This document shows positions 26,469 through 34,344 of a DNA stretch of 64,000 bases, one piece after another (positions within the stretch are counted from its first letter, which is position 1; every line of letters begins with the position of its first letter). The notes beneath the pieces are model-generated. The model was not told where the DNA came from and searched no databases. It worked only from the letters and a program-made list of their open reading frames with translations. Source of the stretch: Candidatus Uabimicrobium amorphum (GTDB lineage: Bacteria > Planctomycetota > Uabimicrobiia > Uabimicrobiales > Uabimicrobiaceae); assembly GCF_009002475.1 (NCBI RefSeq), contig NZ_AP019860.1, forward strand, positions 1,054,001-1,118,000, in the 5' to 3' direction. The translations under genes were made by a program, and so were the position numbers.

Positions 26469-27074
26469 ATGATAGCAAAAAGTAAAAATGGTATCGAAGT
26501 ATTTATCGATACACAACATTTGGAAAATCACCTTGATCCCGATCAATCAGGTGGAACGTTTTTGTTTCGCGAAATGGATGTTGCCGTAGAAAAAATTTCA
26601 AAATGGTTAGGCGAGGTAACACTTCCGCCAGAGACTTGTAAAAGTTTTTGGGGAGATCCGCGACCACCATTAGGTCCTTATTCTATACGCACAGTGGTTG
26701 AGTGTGAGGAAAATGTGGGCTGGCACTCTTTAGTCAATGTTCGCGAAGTTGAAGATGGTACAAAAGTAGAGTGGGAAATTCGCCGCGGCTACTTAACCAA
26801 AGTTTTCCCTTCCTTAAAACCTAAATTATGCAAAACAGTTGCTCTGGTTATTATGCGTTTTGACCAAAAGCGTCTAGCTAAAAAAATTGAGTCAGACGTT
26901 ACTTTGGGTATATGCAAAACACAAGAGGAACACCGGCAATGGAAATTCATACAAAGTCCGAGTGAGTGGGTACTGATTACCGCTTTCCCAGGAACTCTTG
27001 CACCTCCACAAAGTGATTTTAGTTTTTGGAGGACACATGGATTTGCAACAGGGCCGATAGAACCAATATCTTAA
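26469..27074 (+). CDS. Hypothetical protein paired with a Pycsar-TM-like gene
   Basis: I do not recognise this 201-residue soluble protein. It has no signal peptide or membrane helix. It looks mixed alpha/beta, with an acidic central part (TVVECEENVGWHSLVNVREV) and a tryptophan-containing C-terminal part ending in proline-rich AFPGTLAPPQSD and FWRTHGFATG. It shows no class III cyclase metal-binding aspartates or CD-NTase GS-DxD motif that I can find. No SD is evident. It is 40 bases upstream of the TM protein, same strand, behind a plausible promoter, so the two probably act together. Confidence 0.7.
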   Translation: MIAKSKNGIEVFIDTQHLENHLDPDQSGGTFLFREMDVAVEKISKWLGEVTLPPETCKSFWGDPRPPLGPYSIRTVVECEENVGWHSLVNVREVEDGTKVEWEIRRGYLTKVFPSLKPKLCKTVALVIMRFDQKRLAKKIESDVTLGICKTQEEHRQWKFIQSPSEWVLITAFPGTLAPPQSDFSFWRTHGFATGPIEPIS

Positions 27075-27114
27075 CTTTAAATTCTAATGCTTTTAAAAGC
27101 AGCTAAAAATATTT

Positions 27115-27771
27115 ATGAGTAAAAAGAAAAAAAACAAGAAGAAAAATAACCCACAGCCAAAAACTTCACCTGCGATTGTTCAAACAGAAAAACCCAAAGC
27201 AGGTAGTGTACAACAACCTTTACATGTTGACACCGATGATACTTTTCATGCCGTTGTCAAGACATACGAACACACGCAAAAATGGATCACGCTTGCCGAT
27301 ACCAAGTCGGGATTGGTCCTTACCGTTCATGGTGTACTCATCAGCTTTATCTTACAAGAAATGGTGTTGTGGAAGAAAGCTGTTGTTGCAGGAGATGTCG
27401 CACTCGAAACAGCGTATGTTGTAGGTGGGTTATTTGTTGTGTATCTTACCTTACAGATTATTTCGTTCTTGTATGCTATACGCGTTTTTTTCCCGCGAAC
27501 CTTGCCAGTGGATTACCGTCAAACGCGACATGTTTTTAATGTTGGTATGACGATTGCTTTTCCCAGCATGGACGACAAAGAAAAATTATGGCAAGAATAC
27601 AAAGCTCTTTCTGAAGAGGATTTGAAAAAAGAATATGTGTATCAGATCCATACGGACGGGCATGTTTGTTCACAAAAATATTCGTGCTTACGCAGTAGCA
27701 TAAAATACTTGTTGGTTACATTGTGTTTCGCTTTTGCAACATTTGTTTCTACAGCTATATTTATTAGCTAA
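27115..27771 (+). CDS. Pycsar effector (PycTM/DUF5706)-like membrane protein
   Basis: A 218-residue protein with a very basic N-terminus (MSKKKKNKKKNN). A motif like the PycTM domain entry follows, YEHTQKWITLADTKSGLVLTVHGVLISFIL (about 51-79), that is an amphipathic helix carrying AD-K and leading into helix 1. Helix 2 (about 103-125), a cytoplasmic stretch ending in EYVYQIHTDGHVCSQKYSCLRSSIKYL, and a final helix (about 200-217) complete the family layout. PycTM proteins are membrane effectors triggered by cyclic pyrimidine nucleotides in Pycsar anti-phage defence. No cyclase is adjacent, so the trigger here is unknown. Assignment is by layout and short motifs only. Confidence 0.55.
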   Translation: MSKKKKNKKKNNPQPKTSPAIVQTEKPKAGSVQQPLHVDTDDTFHAVVKTYEHTQKWITLADTKSGLVLTVHGVLISFILQEMVLWKKAVVAGDVALETAYVVGGLFVVYLTLQIISFLYAIRVFFPRTLPVDYRQTRHVFNVGMTIAFPSMDDKEKLWQEYKALSEEDLKKEYVYQIHTDGHVCSQKYSCLRSSIKYLLVTLCFAFATFVSTAIFIS

Positions 27772-27780
27772 ATAAAGTAG

Positions 27781-27813
27781 AGTGGTTTTCTCCTGAAAAG
27801 GAGAAAATCCACT
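27781..27813. terminator. Inverted repeat between convergent genes
   Basis: AGTGG-TTTTCTCC pairs with GGAGAAAATCCACT around TGAAAA (one bulge), just after the plus-strand stop (27771) and touching the minus-strand kinase stop (27814-27812). No long T-run follows on either side, so it is a probable but weak bidirectional terminator. Confidence 0.45.
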
Positions 27814-28822
27814 ATCGAGCATATACTAGCAGTAAAACCAATGTTATGGTGATGATAATAAAAATGGTGGTGATAAGCGCCATCATCACAACTTTTGGAT
27901 TTTGAAATTGCTGAGATAAAGACGACAATGATGGCAAAGAAGAATTTTTATATACTATCTTCTTCCCGCGCAGAAACGCTTCCAAATCCTTCTTCAAGTC
28001 ATAAGCACTTGCATAGCGACTTTTTTTGCTGCGTTCCATGGCTTTTAGACATATATTTTCCAATGACTTTGGAATGCGAGGGTTCTTTTTACTCGGTTTG
28101 GGAACTTTTCCAAATAAAATCTTATCCATGGTGTCCGTATGGGTCCTTCCATGAAAAGGATTATACCTGGTGAGCATTTCATAAAGAATAACGCCGATGG
28201 CATACACATCGTTTTGTGCATCTACATCCTTGACCTTACCACTTACATATTCTGGTGCTATATAGATTAATGTACCCAACATAGTGCCATCGCATGTGAG
28301 TTTTGTTTCGGCATGTTGCACTTTTGCCAAGCCGAAGTCCATCACTACCGGTTTACCTGTGGGATCAATCATGATATTGTCGGGTTTTAAATCACGGTGA
28401 ATAATTCCTTGTTCATTTGCATAGTGCACCGCATCGGCTACCTGCGCCATAATTTCAGCGATATACTTCGCCGGGAAACCTCTTTTTTTCTTTTTGCACA
28501 TTTCAAAAAGATTTTCCCCTTCAATGAGGTCCATGGTGAAATATGGGTAGCCGTTGTATTCGCCACAATCGTATAAACGAATAATATGTTCGTGCCGCAA
28601 TTTCGCAATTGTCGCGGCTTCTCTTTGAAAACGCAGACGCTCCTCTTTTCCAAATTGATCGTCTGAAAGCACCTTTAATGCAAGTTCTCGCGACAACAAT
28701 TTATCGTAAACACGATAAACTGTTCCCATACCACCACGTCCGATCTTTTGGATGATCTTATAACGTCCCCCAACATCCTGGGCTTTATTTTGCTGATAAG
28801 AGTCTTCTTGTCCATATGGCAT
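27812..28822 (-). CDS. Hanks-type serine/threonine protein kinase, C-terminal membrane anchor
   Basis: A 336-residue kinase. It has glycine loop IGRGGMGTVY (27-36), catalytic Lys K50, HRDLKPDN (D144), MDFGLAK (D162) and the APE-equivalent APEY. The kinase domain fills residues 21-285. A serine-rich linker leads to a single helix at 313-333 and a two-residue tail, so it is tail-anchored with the kinase in the cytosol and has no extracellular sensor. All catalytic residues are present. ATG follows TAGGAA and lies nine bases after the M42 peptidase stop, so the peptidase gene comes first on a shared transcript. Confidence 0.94.
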   Translation of the reverse strand: MPYGQEDSYQQNKAQDVGGRYKIIQKIGRGGMGTVYRVYDKLLSRELALKVLSDDQFGKEERLRFQREAATIAKLRHEHIIRLYDCGEYNGYPYFTMDLIEGENLFEMCKKKKRGFPAKYIAEIMAQVADAVHYANEQGIIHRDLKPDNIMIDPTGKPVVMDFGLAKVQHAETKLTCDGTMLGTLIYIAPEYVSGKVKDVDAQNDVYAIGVILYEMLTRYNPFHGRTHTDTMDKILFGKVPKPSKKNPRIPKSLENICLKAMERSKKSRYASAYDLKKDLEAFLRGKKIVYKNSSLPSLSSLSQQFQNPKVVMMALITTIFIIITITLVLLLVYAR

Positions 28823-28831
28823 ATCAAATTC

Positions 28832-29827
28832 CTATACTGCTAACTCGCTTTTGATTATCGAACACACTAATTTTTTTGTATACTCTATGTCTTTTAGGGA
28901 ACAAATTTCATGAGGACTGTGATTATTGAGTGTAGCGATTAATAAACACAAAGTGAGGCATCCAGCACCGATATCTTTGAAATCTTTCGCATCCGTTCCA
29001 GCGTAATTATAAACTTCGTATTGTAGTGGAATCTTATCTTGTGCTGCTATTTCTCCCACGGCGTCACGTACGGAAGTGGGGAGTAAAACCGAGGCATCCG
29101 CCAGGGTAAGTACAGGACCATCGCCCATTTTGACATTTCCCTCTTCGTATGTCGCATCGAGACAAATCGCAATGTCTGGTTCAATCATATTGGCCAGAAT
29201 TTTCGCTCCGCGTCCACCCATTTCTTCGCAGTCCGTCGCTGCAAAGTAAACGTTACAGTCAAGGTCCTCGTCGCGCAGTTGTTTTGCGATATCGACCAGT
29301 AAAAAAATCCCCAAACGGTTGTCTAAATGAGGTGCAGCGATAAACTTGTTGGGCATAGTAATGATCGGAGAATGGAAACATACACTGTCACCAACACGCA
29401 CCCCTTTTTTTTCTGCTTCTTTTTGGGAAGAGAAGCCAAAAAAGCCACTGTATGTTGCCATACGACGATCGGTTTCCTCTTTTTCATTAAGAGTGATAAT
29501 ACCTTCGTATGTTTTACTTGTTGTGCGCAATATAACGCTACGCGTATCCATTAAACCAGGACTTAGCCCTCCCAGCGAGATAATGGTTATTCTACCATCA
29601 TCTTCGATATTTTTTACAATAAATCCTGGGGAGTCCATATGTGCGGTGACGACAATATTGCGTTTCTTTTTTTTACTATTTTTATTGTGGGCACAGTAAA
29701 ATGATGTCCATTTCGAGTGATAAATTTTACCGTATTTTTGTAATTCATCTACCAATAAATCACGAAGATAGATTGCGTTTCCAGGAACGCTACATGTTTG
29801 AATAATTTTTTTTAATAGTGTGTTCAT
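28832..29827 (-). CDS. M42 family aminopeptidase (FrvX/CelM-like)
   Basis: A 331-residue cytosolic metallopeptidase with the binuclear metal ligands in VTAHMDSPGF (His/Asp), AAPHLDNRLG, TDCEEMGGRGA and CLDATYEEG, and a late NHSPHEI histidine. M42 enzymes form dodecameric tetrahedral aminopeptidases that trim peptides. It is only distantly similar to the divergent M42 gene at 30051, and an NHSPHEI-type ending differs from the YTHAQCE ending of that one, so they are old paralogues with probably different specificities. Upstream of and co-transcribed with the kinase. Confidence 0.88.
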   Translation of the reverse strand: MNTLLKKIIQTCSVPGNAIYLRDLLVDELQKYGKIYHSKWTSFYCAHNKNSKKKKRNIVVTAHMDSPGFIVKNIEDDGRITIISLGGLSPGLMDTRSVILRTTSKTYEGIITLNEKEETDRRMATYSGFFGFSSQKEAEKKGVRVGDSVCFHSPIITMPNKFIAAPHLDNRLGIFLLVDIAKQLRDEDLDCNVYFAATDCEEMGGRGAKILANMIEPDIAICLDATYEEGNVKMGDGPVLTLADASVLLPTSVRDAVGEIAAQDKIPLQYEVYNYAGTDAKDFKDIGAGCLTLCLLIATLNNHSPHEICSLKDIEYTKKLVCSIIKSELAV

Positions 29828-30050
29828 TCGCTTGTCCAGAAATTTAGCTCAAAAAACTATTAGTTTGGCGAGCGGCAAAGTACATGAAATAAACCTACCG
29901 AGACCGCTATGTTGCTTGATAATATACCGTAAATTTGCTAGAATATAAACTCGGAAATAAACAAATTTATCAAGTATTTTGGCAAGTATCTGTCAATAAA
30001 TGTTTTAAGATTTAATGATATTATATTCAAAATTTCAATGGAGTGCAACA

Positions 30051-31079
30051 ATGGATAAACTACTTGAAGATCTGGTTCGTTTGCCAGGTGTATGTGGACA
30101 AGAAGAGCGAATTCGTCTACGCATTGAGGAAGAAATAAAAAATCTTGTGGATTACAAAGTAGACAACATGGGAAACCTCATCACAACAATTGGTGAAGGA
30201 GAAAAACATTTAGTCATTACTGCACATATGGATGAAATTGGTTTAACAGTCACCCATATAGAAGAAAATGGTTTTTTGAGAATTCGCAAACTTGGTGGTG
30301 TAGACCCACGTACCGTTGAAGGACGAACAATGCGTCTTATTACAAAAGATGCTATTCTTCCCGTAGCCATAGCCATAAAGCCTCCTCATGTCATGGTCGA
30401 TCGCTCTGAAATGAAAAGAACCATCGCGTTTGAAGAAATGTACGTTGACGCAGGTGCGACAAGTAGAGAAGAAGCTCACGAGATGGGAATTCAATTATTT
30501 GATACCATTGTCGCCTATAAAGAATTACATTACGTCGGCAAAAAATTTCTAATGGGGCGCTCTCTCGACGACCGTCTTGGGTGTTGGGCTATGGTGAAAG
30601 TACTACAGGAACTCGCCGGCAAAGATTTACCTTTACGCGTCACGTTTGCCTGGACCGTCCAAGAAGAAATTGGTTTGCGCGGAGCCCAAGTATTGGCAAA
30701 TCAAATGTCTCCAGACTATGTAATCGCTCTTGATACTATTTCAAGTGGTTGTACCCCTGTCGTTCCGCACAACCTTGCCACATCCGTATGTGGTAACGGA
30801 CCTGCTCTACGGATGGTCGATTCAAGGTGTATCGCATCACCATGGATGAGTAAATTTTTAATGAATCTTGCCAAGCAGCACGACATCCCCATTCAACAAG
30901 CTGTGAGTGGCGGTTCTACAGATGGCGCTGCTTTGCAGATGACTGGTGCACATATGATGGCCCTTAGTTTTCCACTGCGTTACACTCATGCCCAATGCGA
31001 AATGGCGGATAAAAACGATGTTGACAATCTACGAAAACTTCTCGCCAAGGTTCCCGAAGCGATTGTCGCGACACCCTAG
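30051..31079 (+). CDS. M42 family aminopeptidase (second paralogue)
   Basis: A 342-residue cytosolic peptidase. ATG at 30051 is chosen because GGAG lies eight bases upstream and the conserved start DKLLEDLVRLPGVCGQEE follows; an in-frame ATG at 30015 has no SD. Metal ligands appear in ITAHMDEIGLTV, GRSLDDRLGCWA, VQEEIGLRGA and ALDTISSG, with the late RYTHAQCE histidine. It fits the typical TET-type M42 aminopeptidases better than the neighbour at 28832. Divergent from that gene across a 220-base intergenic region. Confidence 0.93.
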   Translation: MDKLLEDLVRLPGVCGQEERIRLRIEEEIKNLVDYKVDNMGNLITTIGEGEKHLVITAHMDEIGLTVTHIEENGFLRIRKLGGVDPRTVEGRTMRLITKDAILPVAIAIKPPHVMVDRSEMKRTIAFEEMYVDAGATSREEAHEMGIQLFDTIVAYKELHYVGKKFLMGRSLDDRLGCWAMVKVLQELAGKDLPLRVTFAWTVQEEIGLRGAQVLANQMSPDYVIALDTISSGCTPVVPHNLATSVCGNGPALRMVDSRCIASPWMSKFLMNLAKQHDIPIQQAVSGGSTDGAALQMTGAHMMALSFPLRYTHAQCEMADKNDVDNLRKLLAKVPEAIVATP

Positions 31080-31116
31080 AATTTCTACAGAAAAGTTAGC
31101 TGTCTAGGTAGGGTTG

Positions 31117-31863
31117 TTAAACAGGCTGCTGTGCTTGAAATATTTTGCGATCGGGAAAGCGTATTGCGCTCAAAACACCTGTTTCATAGCAGCTTGTGTC
31201 TAACAACACCACCTTTGGGGTAACAATCGGTTTTCCCCACATAGACTCATCTACACTATGTGTACCTTGGTGCCCCATTACCAATGTTTTTTTACCTTGC
31301 CAAGTTTGTAAAAAGTTTGCTGGTAATGACCATAACAAATCTTGCTCTTGTTGTTCTTCTAAAGGAAGTTCTGCGTTGAGTCCCGCGTGCACACATATAC
31401 AGTACTTATTTTCGTAATAGTTTTGCAGAGACATAAAAAAATCAAGGTGTTCACTAGGCATAATCTCGTGAAAAAAATAACGGTAGTGTTCTTCATTCAC
31501 TTGGGGTTGGGTGAAAATTTTTACCCCTAAATTACGAAAAGCTTGGCGAAAATTGTCGGCAAAATCACGAGAGTATGATTCCATCATACTGAATCCATCC
31601 ATCCCTGTAACCCATGAGTTTTTACTTTTCTCTAGGGCTTGTAACATCCACTGCTCATGATTCCCTTTTAAACAAATGACGTTATGATGTTTTCTTAATT
31701 GCAAAATAATATCGACCACACCTCTTGAGTCTGGACCGCGATCGATATAATCACCTAAAAAAACAATGGTGTCTTGTTTTTGTATCTTGGGAGTTATTAA
31801 GTCAACTAGCTGACTTAATAAATTTGCATAACCGTGAATATCACCGATGACATAGCAATTCAT
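31117..31863 (-). CDS. PPP-type serine/threonine phosphatase / diadenosine tetraphosphatase-like
   Basis: A 248-residue calcineurin-like enzyme with all three PPP signatures: GDIHG (8-12), FLGDYIDRGPDS (about 35-46) and LKGNHEQW (about 64-71), plus the later VMGHQGTHS histidine. These bind two metals for phosphoester hydrolysis in the cytosol. Bacterial relatives (PrpA/PrpB, Stp-like, ApaH-like) act on phosphoproteins or dinucleoside polyphosphates. With several Ser/Thr kinases nearby, a phosphoprotein substrate is plausible. It is the last gene of the minus-strand CBS/USP/CBS/phosphatase run (six bases after the CBS stop). Confidence 0.88.
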   Translation of the reverse strand: MNCYVIGDIHGYANLLSQLVDLITPKIQKQDTIVFLGDYIDRGPDSRGVVDIILQLRKHHNVICLKGNHEQWMLQALEKSKNSWVTGMDGFSMMESYSRDFADNFRQAFRNLGVKIFTQPQVNEEHYRYFFHEIMPSEHLDFFMSLQNYYENKYCICVHAGLNAELPLEEQQEQDLLWSLPANFLQTWQGKKTLVMGHQGTHSVDESMWGKPIVTPKVVLLDTSCYETGVLSAIRFPDRKIFQAQQPV

Positions 31864-31869
31864 TTTCTA

Positions 31870-32304
31870 TTACGCCAGTGCTGTAAAAACTGAAAAAGCT
31901 TCACTAAAAGCGTCTAGAATATCGTAAATGGACAAGATACCAACGACATTTTCATCTTTATCTACAACAGGAATTGCCCCAAAGCGTTCTTCTTTGAATA
32001 TTTGTGCCGCTTTTCCTATGTAATCTGTATTGTAGACAAACTTTACTTGTTTGGTCATCACATACTGAACTTCATAGGTATCATCTAAACGATAAAAATA
32101 ATCTAACTCCCCCCCTTCGGGAGCCGTAGGCCTACGTAAATCACGATCACTCACAATTCCCATAAGCTTTTGATTTTCTACAACAAGCAAGTGACGGATT
32201 TTTTTTTCTTCCATTATCGTAAACGCTTTTTTTACCGAGCAATCGACGGAGATCATCAGCGGATCTTTTGTCATCCAATGTTCAATGGTCCATTGTTTTT
32301 TCAT
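31870..32304 (-). CDS. Two-CBS-domain protein
   Basis: A 144-residue protein made of a tandem CBS pair (Bateman module): VEHWMTKDPLMI..-type entry with IRHLLVVENQKLMGIVSDRDLRR, then a second repeat with FGAIPVVDKDENVVGILSIYDIL. Bateman modules bind adenine nucleotides such as AMP or ATP and act as energy sensors. ATG at 32304 after AGGA is preferred to an in-frame GTG nine bases upstream. Sits 3-13 bases from the USP gene upstream and the phosphatase downstream, so clearly in an operon. Confidence 0.92.
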   Translation of the reverse strand: MKKQWTIEHWMTKDPLMISVDCSVKKAFTIMEEKKIRHLLVVENQKLMGIVSDRDLRRPTAPEGGELDYFYRLDDTYEVQYVMTKQVKFVYNTDYIGKAAQIFKEERFGAIPVVDKDENVVGILSIYDILDAFSEAFSVFTALA

Positions 32305-32316
32305 ACGAGACACATC

Positions 32317-32754
32317 CTAAGAAACGAGTAAAACCGAACAATTTGCATGTCGCGTAACGTACTCAGAAACACTACCGACATAGCTAACACCCTTACCACC
32401 GCGTTTTCCCATGATAAGAAGCTCTACATTATTTTTTTCAATAAATTCAACGAGCTTTTCTTTCGGTTTTCCTTCCAATATATACTTTTGTCCTGTCGCT
32501 TTTAGTTCTTTATGCAACTTTGTAATAAGCGCCTGGCTATTCTTGCGCATCTCAGCGCGTGCTTCCTCTATCCATTCTGGATGTTTGTCCATAACTTCGT
32601 AATACAGACCTGGAGACATTATTTCCGTATCGAGAATGTAAATAATGTTCAGAGGCACATGAAGTTTCTTCGCCATCATCATCGCTTTTTTTTCCGCTTT
32701 TTGCGAGTGTTCCGCAAAGTCAGTGGCAAGATAAATTTCAGAAATAGCGTCCAT
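32317..32754 (-). CDS. Universal stress protein (UspA family)
   Basis: A 145-residue Usp-fold protein: IYLATDFAEHSQKAEKKAMMMAKKL at the start, and the ATP-binding signature GKRGGKGVSYVGSVSEYVTRHANCSVLLV at the end (G-2x-G-9x-G(S/T) form). Usp proteins bind ATP and help survive stress. ATG at 32754 is preferred because GGGTGA precedes it; an in-frame GTG lies 15 bases upstream. Flanked by two CBS genes in one operon. Confidence 0.92.
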   Translation of the reverse strand: MDAISEIYLATDFAEHSQKAEKKAMMMAKKLHVPLNIIYILDTEIMSPGLYYEVMDKHPEWIEEARAEMRKNSQALITKLHKELKATGQKYILEGKPKEKLVEFIEKNNVELLIMGKRGGKGVSYVGSVSEYVTRHANCSVLLVS

Positions 32755-32783
32755 ATAATGTTCACCCACAAAATTTGTACTAT

Positions 32784-33179
32784 CTAAGTTGTTTTTTCCA
32801 ATAGCATTGTTTCAAAAGCAACGAGTAAATCGTGGTTTGATACAACACCTACAAGAGTATCTTCTCCGTGCACAATCGGTACAAGACTGAGCTTTTCGGA
32901 AATAAATAAACGCAGGACGTCAATAATCGGATCTTCATCTTTGAATGTCGTTATATCCGTGGACATAACGCTATCTACAGAAGTTTTTTTTCCTTGAATC
33001 GCTTTGTATAAATCTTCGTTGGACACAACGCCGATTAATTTTCCCTTGTCGGTAATTAATAAGTGGCGACAGTTATTTTGATGCATGATATCAAAGGCGT
33101 CTTCTACGGAAGAGGATGGTTCTACTGTCAATAACGATTTGCTCATCCAACAGTTTACTTTTGTGGTATCTCTTTTCAT
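32784..33179 (-). CDS. Two-CBS-domain protein, first gene of the CBS/USP operon
   Basis: A 131-residue tandem CBS protein (VNCWMSKSLLTVEPSS entry; CRHLLITDKGKLIGVVSNEDL; second repeat LSLVPIVHGEDTLVGVVSNHDLL). Likely binds adenine nucleotides. ATG follows AGGAGATATACACA, a good SD. It is a paralogue of the CBS genes at 31870 and 33564, arranged divergently from the latter. Confidence 0.92.
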   Translation of the reverse strand: MKRDTTKVNCWMSKSLLTVEPSSSVEDAFDIMHQNNCRHLLITDKGKLIGVVSNEDLYKAIQGKKTSVDSVMSTDITTFKDEDPIIDVLRLFISEKLSLVPIVHGEDTLVGVVSNHDLLVAFETMLLEKTT

Positions 33180-33486
33180 TGTGTATATCTCCTAATAAAA
33201 ATCAATATTTTGTTTGCAGGTTTTTGTTTAGCGAAAACCATGCCATAATTTTATCATGTAGAAATTTTTGTGCAACTTTATCTATGAGAAAAGTGGTTTT
33301 CATTCGGCAAACGACTATAGTACCATTTTAATTGAGAAAATTACATTTTTACTTTGTAAAATAGTTGCCAGAAAATTTAACACTGTTAATATTTTGTCAG
33401 GTTTTGCCTTCGGATGTGATGACACACCCTAGTGAAAAGTAAAATTTATCTGGTGAAACAGTGTAAAAAAACGCAAAATAGGAGTT
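33180..33486. other. Divergent intergenic region between two CBS genes
   Basis: About 300 AT-rich bases between the minus-strand CBS/USP operon and the plus-strand CBS gene. It should contain both promoters. No coding frame stands out and I could not define -35/-10 pairs with confidence. Shared control of the two CBS units from this region is plausible. Confidence 0.4.
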
Positions 33487-33552
33487 ATGAATCAAAATAG
33501 GTATGCTCTTTGCATAACCTATTGTAATTTACAGAATAATAAAATGAAATAG
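33487..33552 (+). CDS. Possible 21-codon leader peptide over a hairpin, upstream of a CBS gene
   Basis: ATG at 33487 opens a 21-residue frame ending with TAG at 33552, 11 bases before the CBS gene. AGGAG precedes it but with only two bases of spacing, which is poor. The frame covers a strong hairpin, AATAGGTATGC with GCATAACCTATT (33496-33523, one bulge). It may be a leader/attenuation device, or merely a hairpin in the 5' leader. Low confidence as a gene. Confidence 0.2.
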   Translation: MNQNRYALCITYCNLQNNKMK

Positions 33553-33563
33553 AGGACGAAATT

Positions 33564-34043
33564 ATGGAAAAGAAGGTATTTATAGCCAAAGACATTATGA
33601 GTACGGAACTCATTATGATACAAAATACAATGTCGTTGTTTGAGGCATCAAAAGTTTTGATTGAGAACAAGATATCCGGAGCACCCGTTATTGGCAAAAA
33701 TAAAAAACTGCGTGGAGTTATTTCACTACGTGATCTCGTGAAAAGACAACGAGCGAGTGTTGACGACAATAAGATCCTTGATGCGGATACGAGCCGTTTT
33801 TTTCTAGATCCCAGTTTTTACTTGTCTCCGGAAGATCAAGTTGAAGATGAAGATCTGGTGGTGGAAGATGTGATGACTCCTCTGACATTGTATGTGGATG
33901 AAACGACTCCTATAGAAGAAGTTGCTATATTAATCGTGAATACAGGTGTTCATCGCGTTTTTGTGCAAAGTAACGAATGCTTGGCAGGTATTATCACCAC
34001 GATAGATGTTCTACGTTTTGCCTGTGAACAAAAGTTATTTTAG
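33564..34043 (+). CDS. Two-CBS-domain protein
   Basis: A 159-residue Bateman-module protein. CBS 1 has DIMSTELIMIQNTMSLFEASK and ISGAPVIGKNKKLRGVISLRDL; an acidic linker rich in D and E (about 70-105) separates it from CBS 2 with DVMTPLTLYVDETTPIEEVA and VHRVFVQSNECLAGIITTIDVL. Likely adenine-nucleotide sensing. ATG follows AGAGGACGAAATT. Divergent from the CBS/USP operon. Confidence 0.93.
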   Translation: MEKKVFIAKDIMSTELIMIQNTMSLFEASKVLIENKISGAPVIGKNKKLRGVISLRDLVKRQRASVDDNKILDADTSRFFLDPSFYLSPEDQVEDEDLVVEDVMTPLTLYVDETTPIEEVAILIVNTGVHRVFVQSNECLAGIITTIDVLRFACEQKLF

Positions 34044-34118
34044 GTGAATTGTATGAAACTACATAACAAAATGGTTTTGTAATTTTGACCGTAGGTAATA
34101 ATACATCAACGCACTAAA

Positions 34119-34180
34119 CGACCGAATTGTACACTTGCAACTGCAAGTTTAAAATAGTTTCACTTAAATAAAACAACAGC
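34119..34180 (+). repeat. Dispersed ~61-bp repeat, copy 2
   Basis: Begins CGACCGAATTGTACA and ends AAAACAACAGC. Aligns with the reverse complement of 10508-10568 at about 80% identity. Both copies lie in intergenic sequence near a gene end. Confidence 0.6.
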
Positions 34181-34236
34181 TTGATTTTGAATTCGGTCAT
34201 TGTTACAAATGTGTTACAAAAGTTTTCATTGTTTTG

Positions 34237-34245
34237 TGCTATACT
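34237..34245 (+). promoter_or_regulatory. Extended -10 element (TGCTATACT) before the VWA gene
   Basis: TGC directly precedes TATACT (34240-34245), about 100 bases before the start codon. No clear -35 hexamer at the usual distance. Similar TGCTA(T/C)A(G/C)T elements precede 26469 and 42522. Confidence 0.35.
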
Positions 34246-34344
34246 AAAATTAGAAGAAAAATAAAAAGTTGGGAACTTAACGTATTATTCTTCATCTAAG
34301 TAGAAAACTTAACAAAATCGTATTTACATGGAAAGGGAACAACC

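Larger units (their letters stand above)
34044..34344. other. Intergenic region with repeat and upstream signals of the VWA gene
   Basis: Holds the second copy of the ~61-bp dispersed repeat (34119-34180), flanked by an outer inverted repeat (GACCGAATT near 34120, AATTCGGTC near 34190) and a small internal hairpin (ACTTGCA-AC-TGCAAGT). An extended -10-like element lies at 34237-34245. No gene seen. Confidence 0.5.

Noticed and set aside
26469..27771. A complete Pycsar or CBASS operon
   Set aside because: No class III cyclase or CD-NTase motif is visible in the partner gene, so only the effector-like gene can be supported.
28832..31079. A recent tandem duplication giving two M42 peptidases
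   Set aside because: The two proteins share only the metal-site motifs and are otherwise quite different, so they are old paralogues, not a recent duplication.
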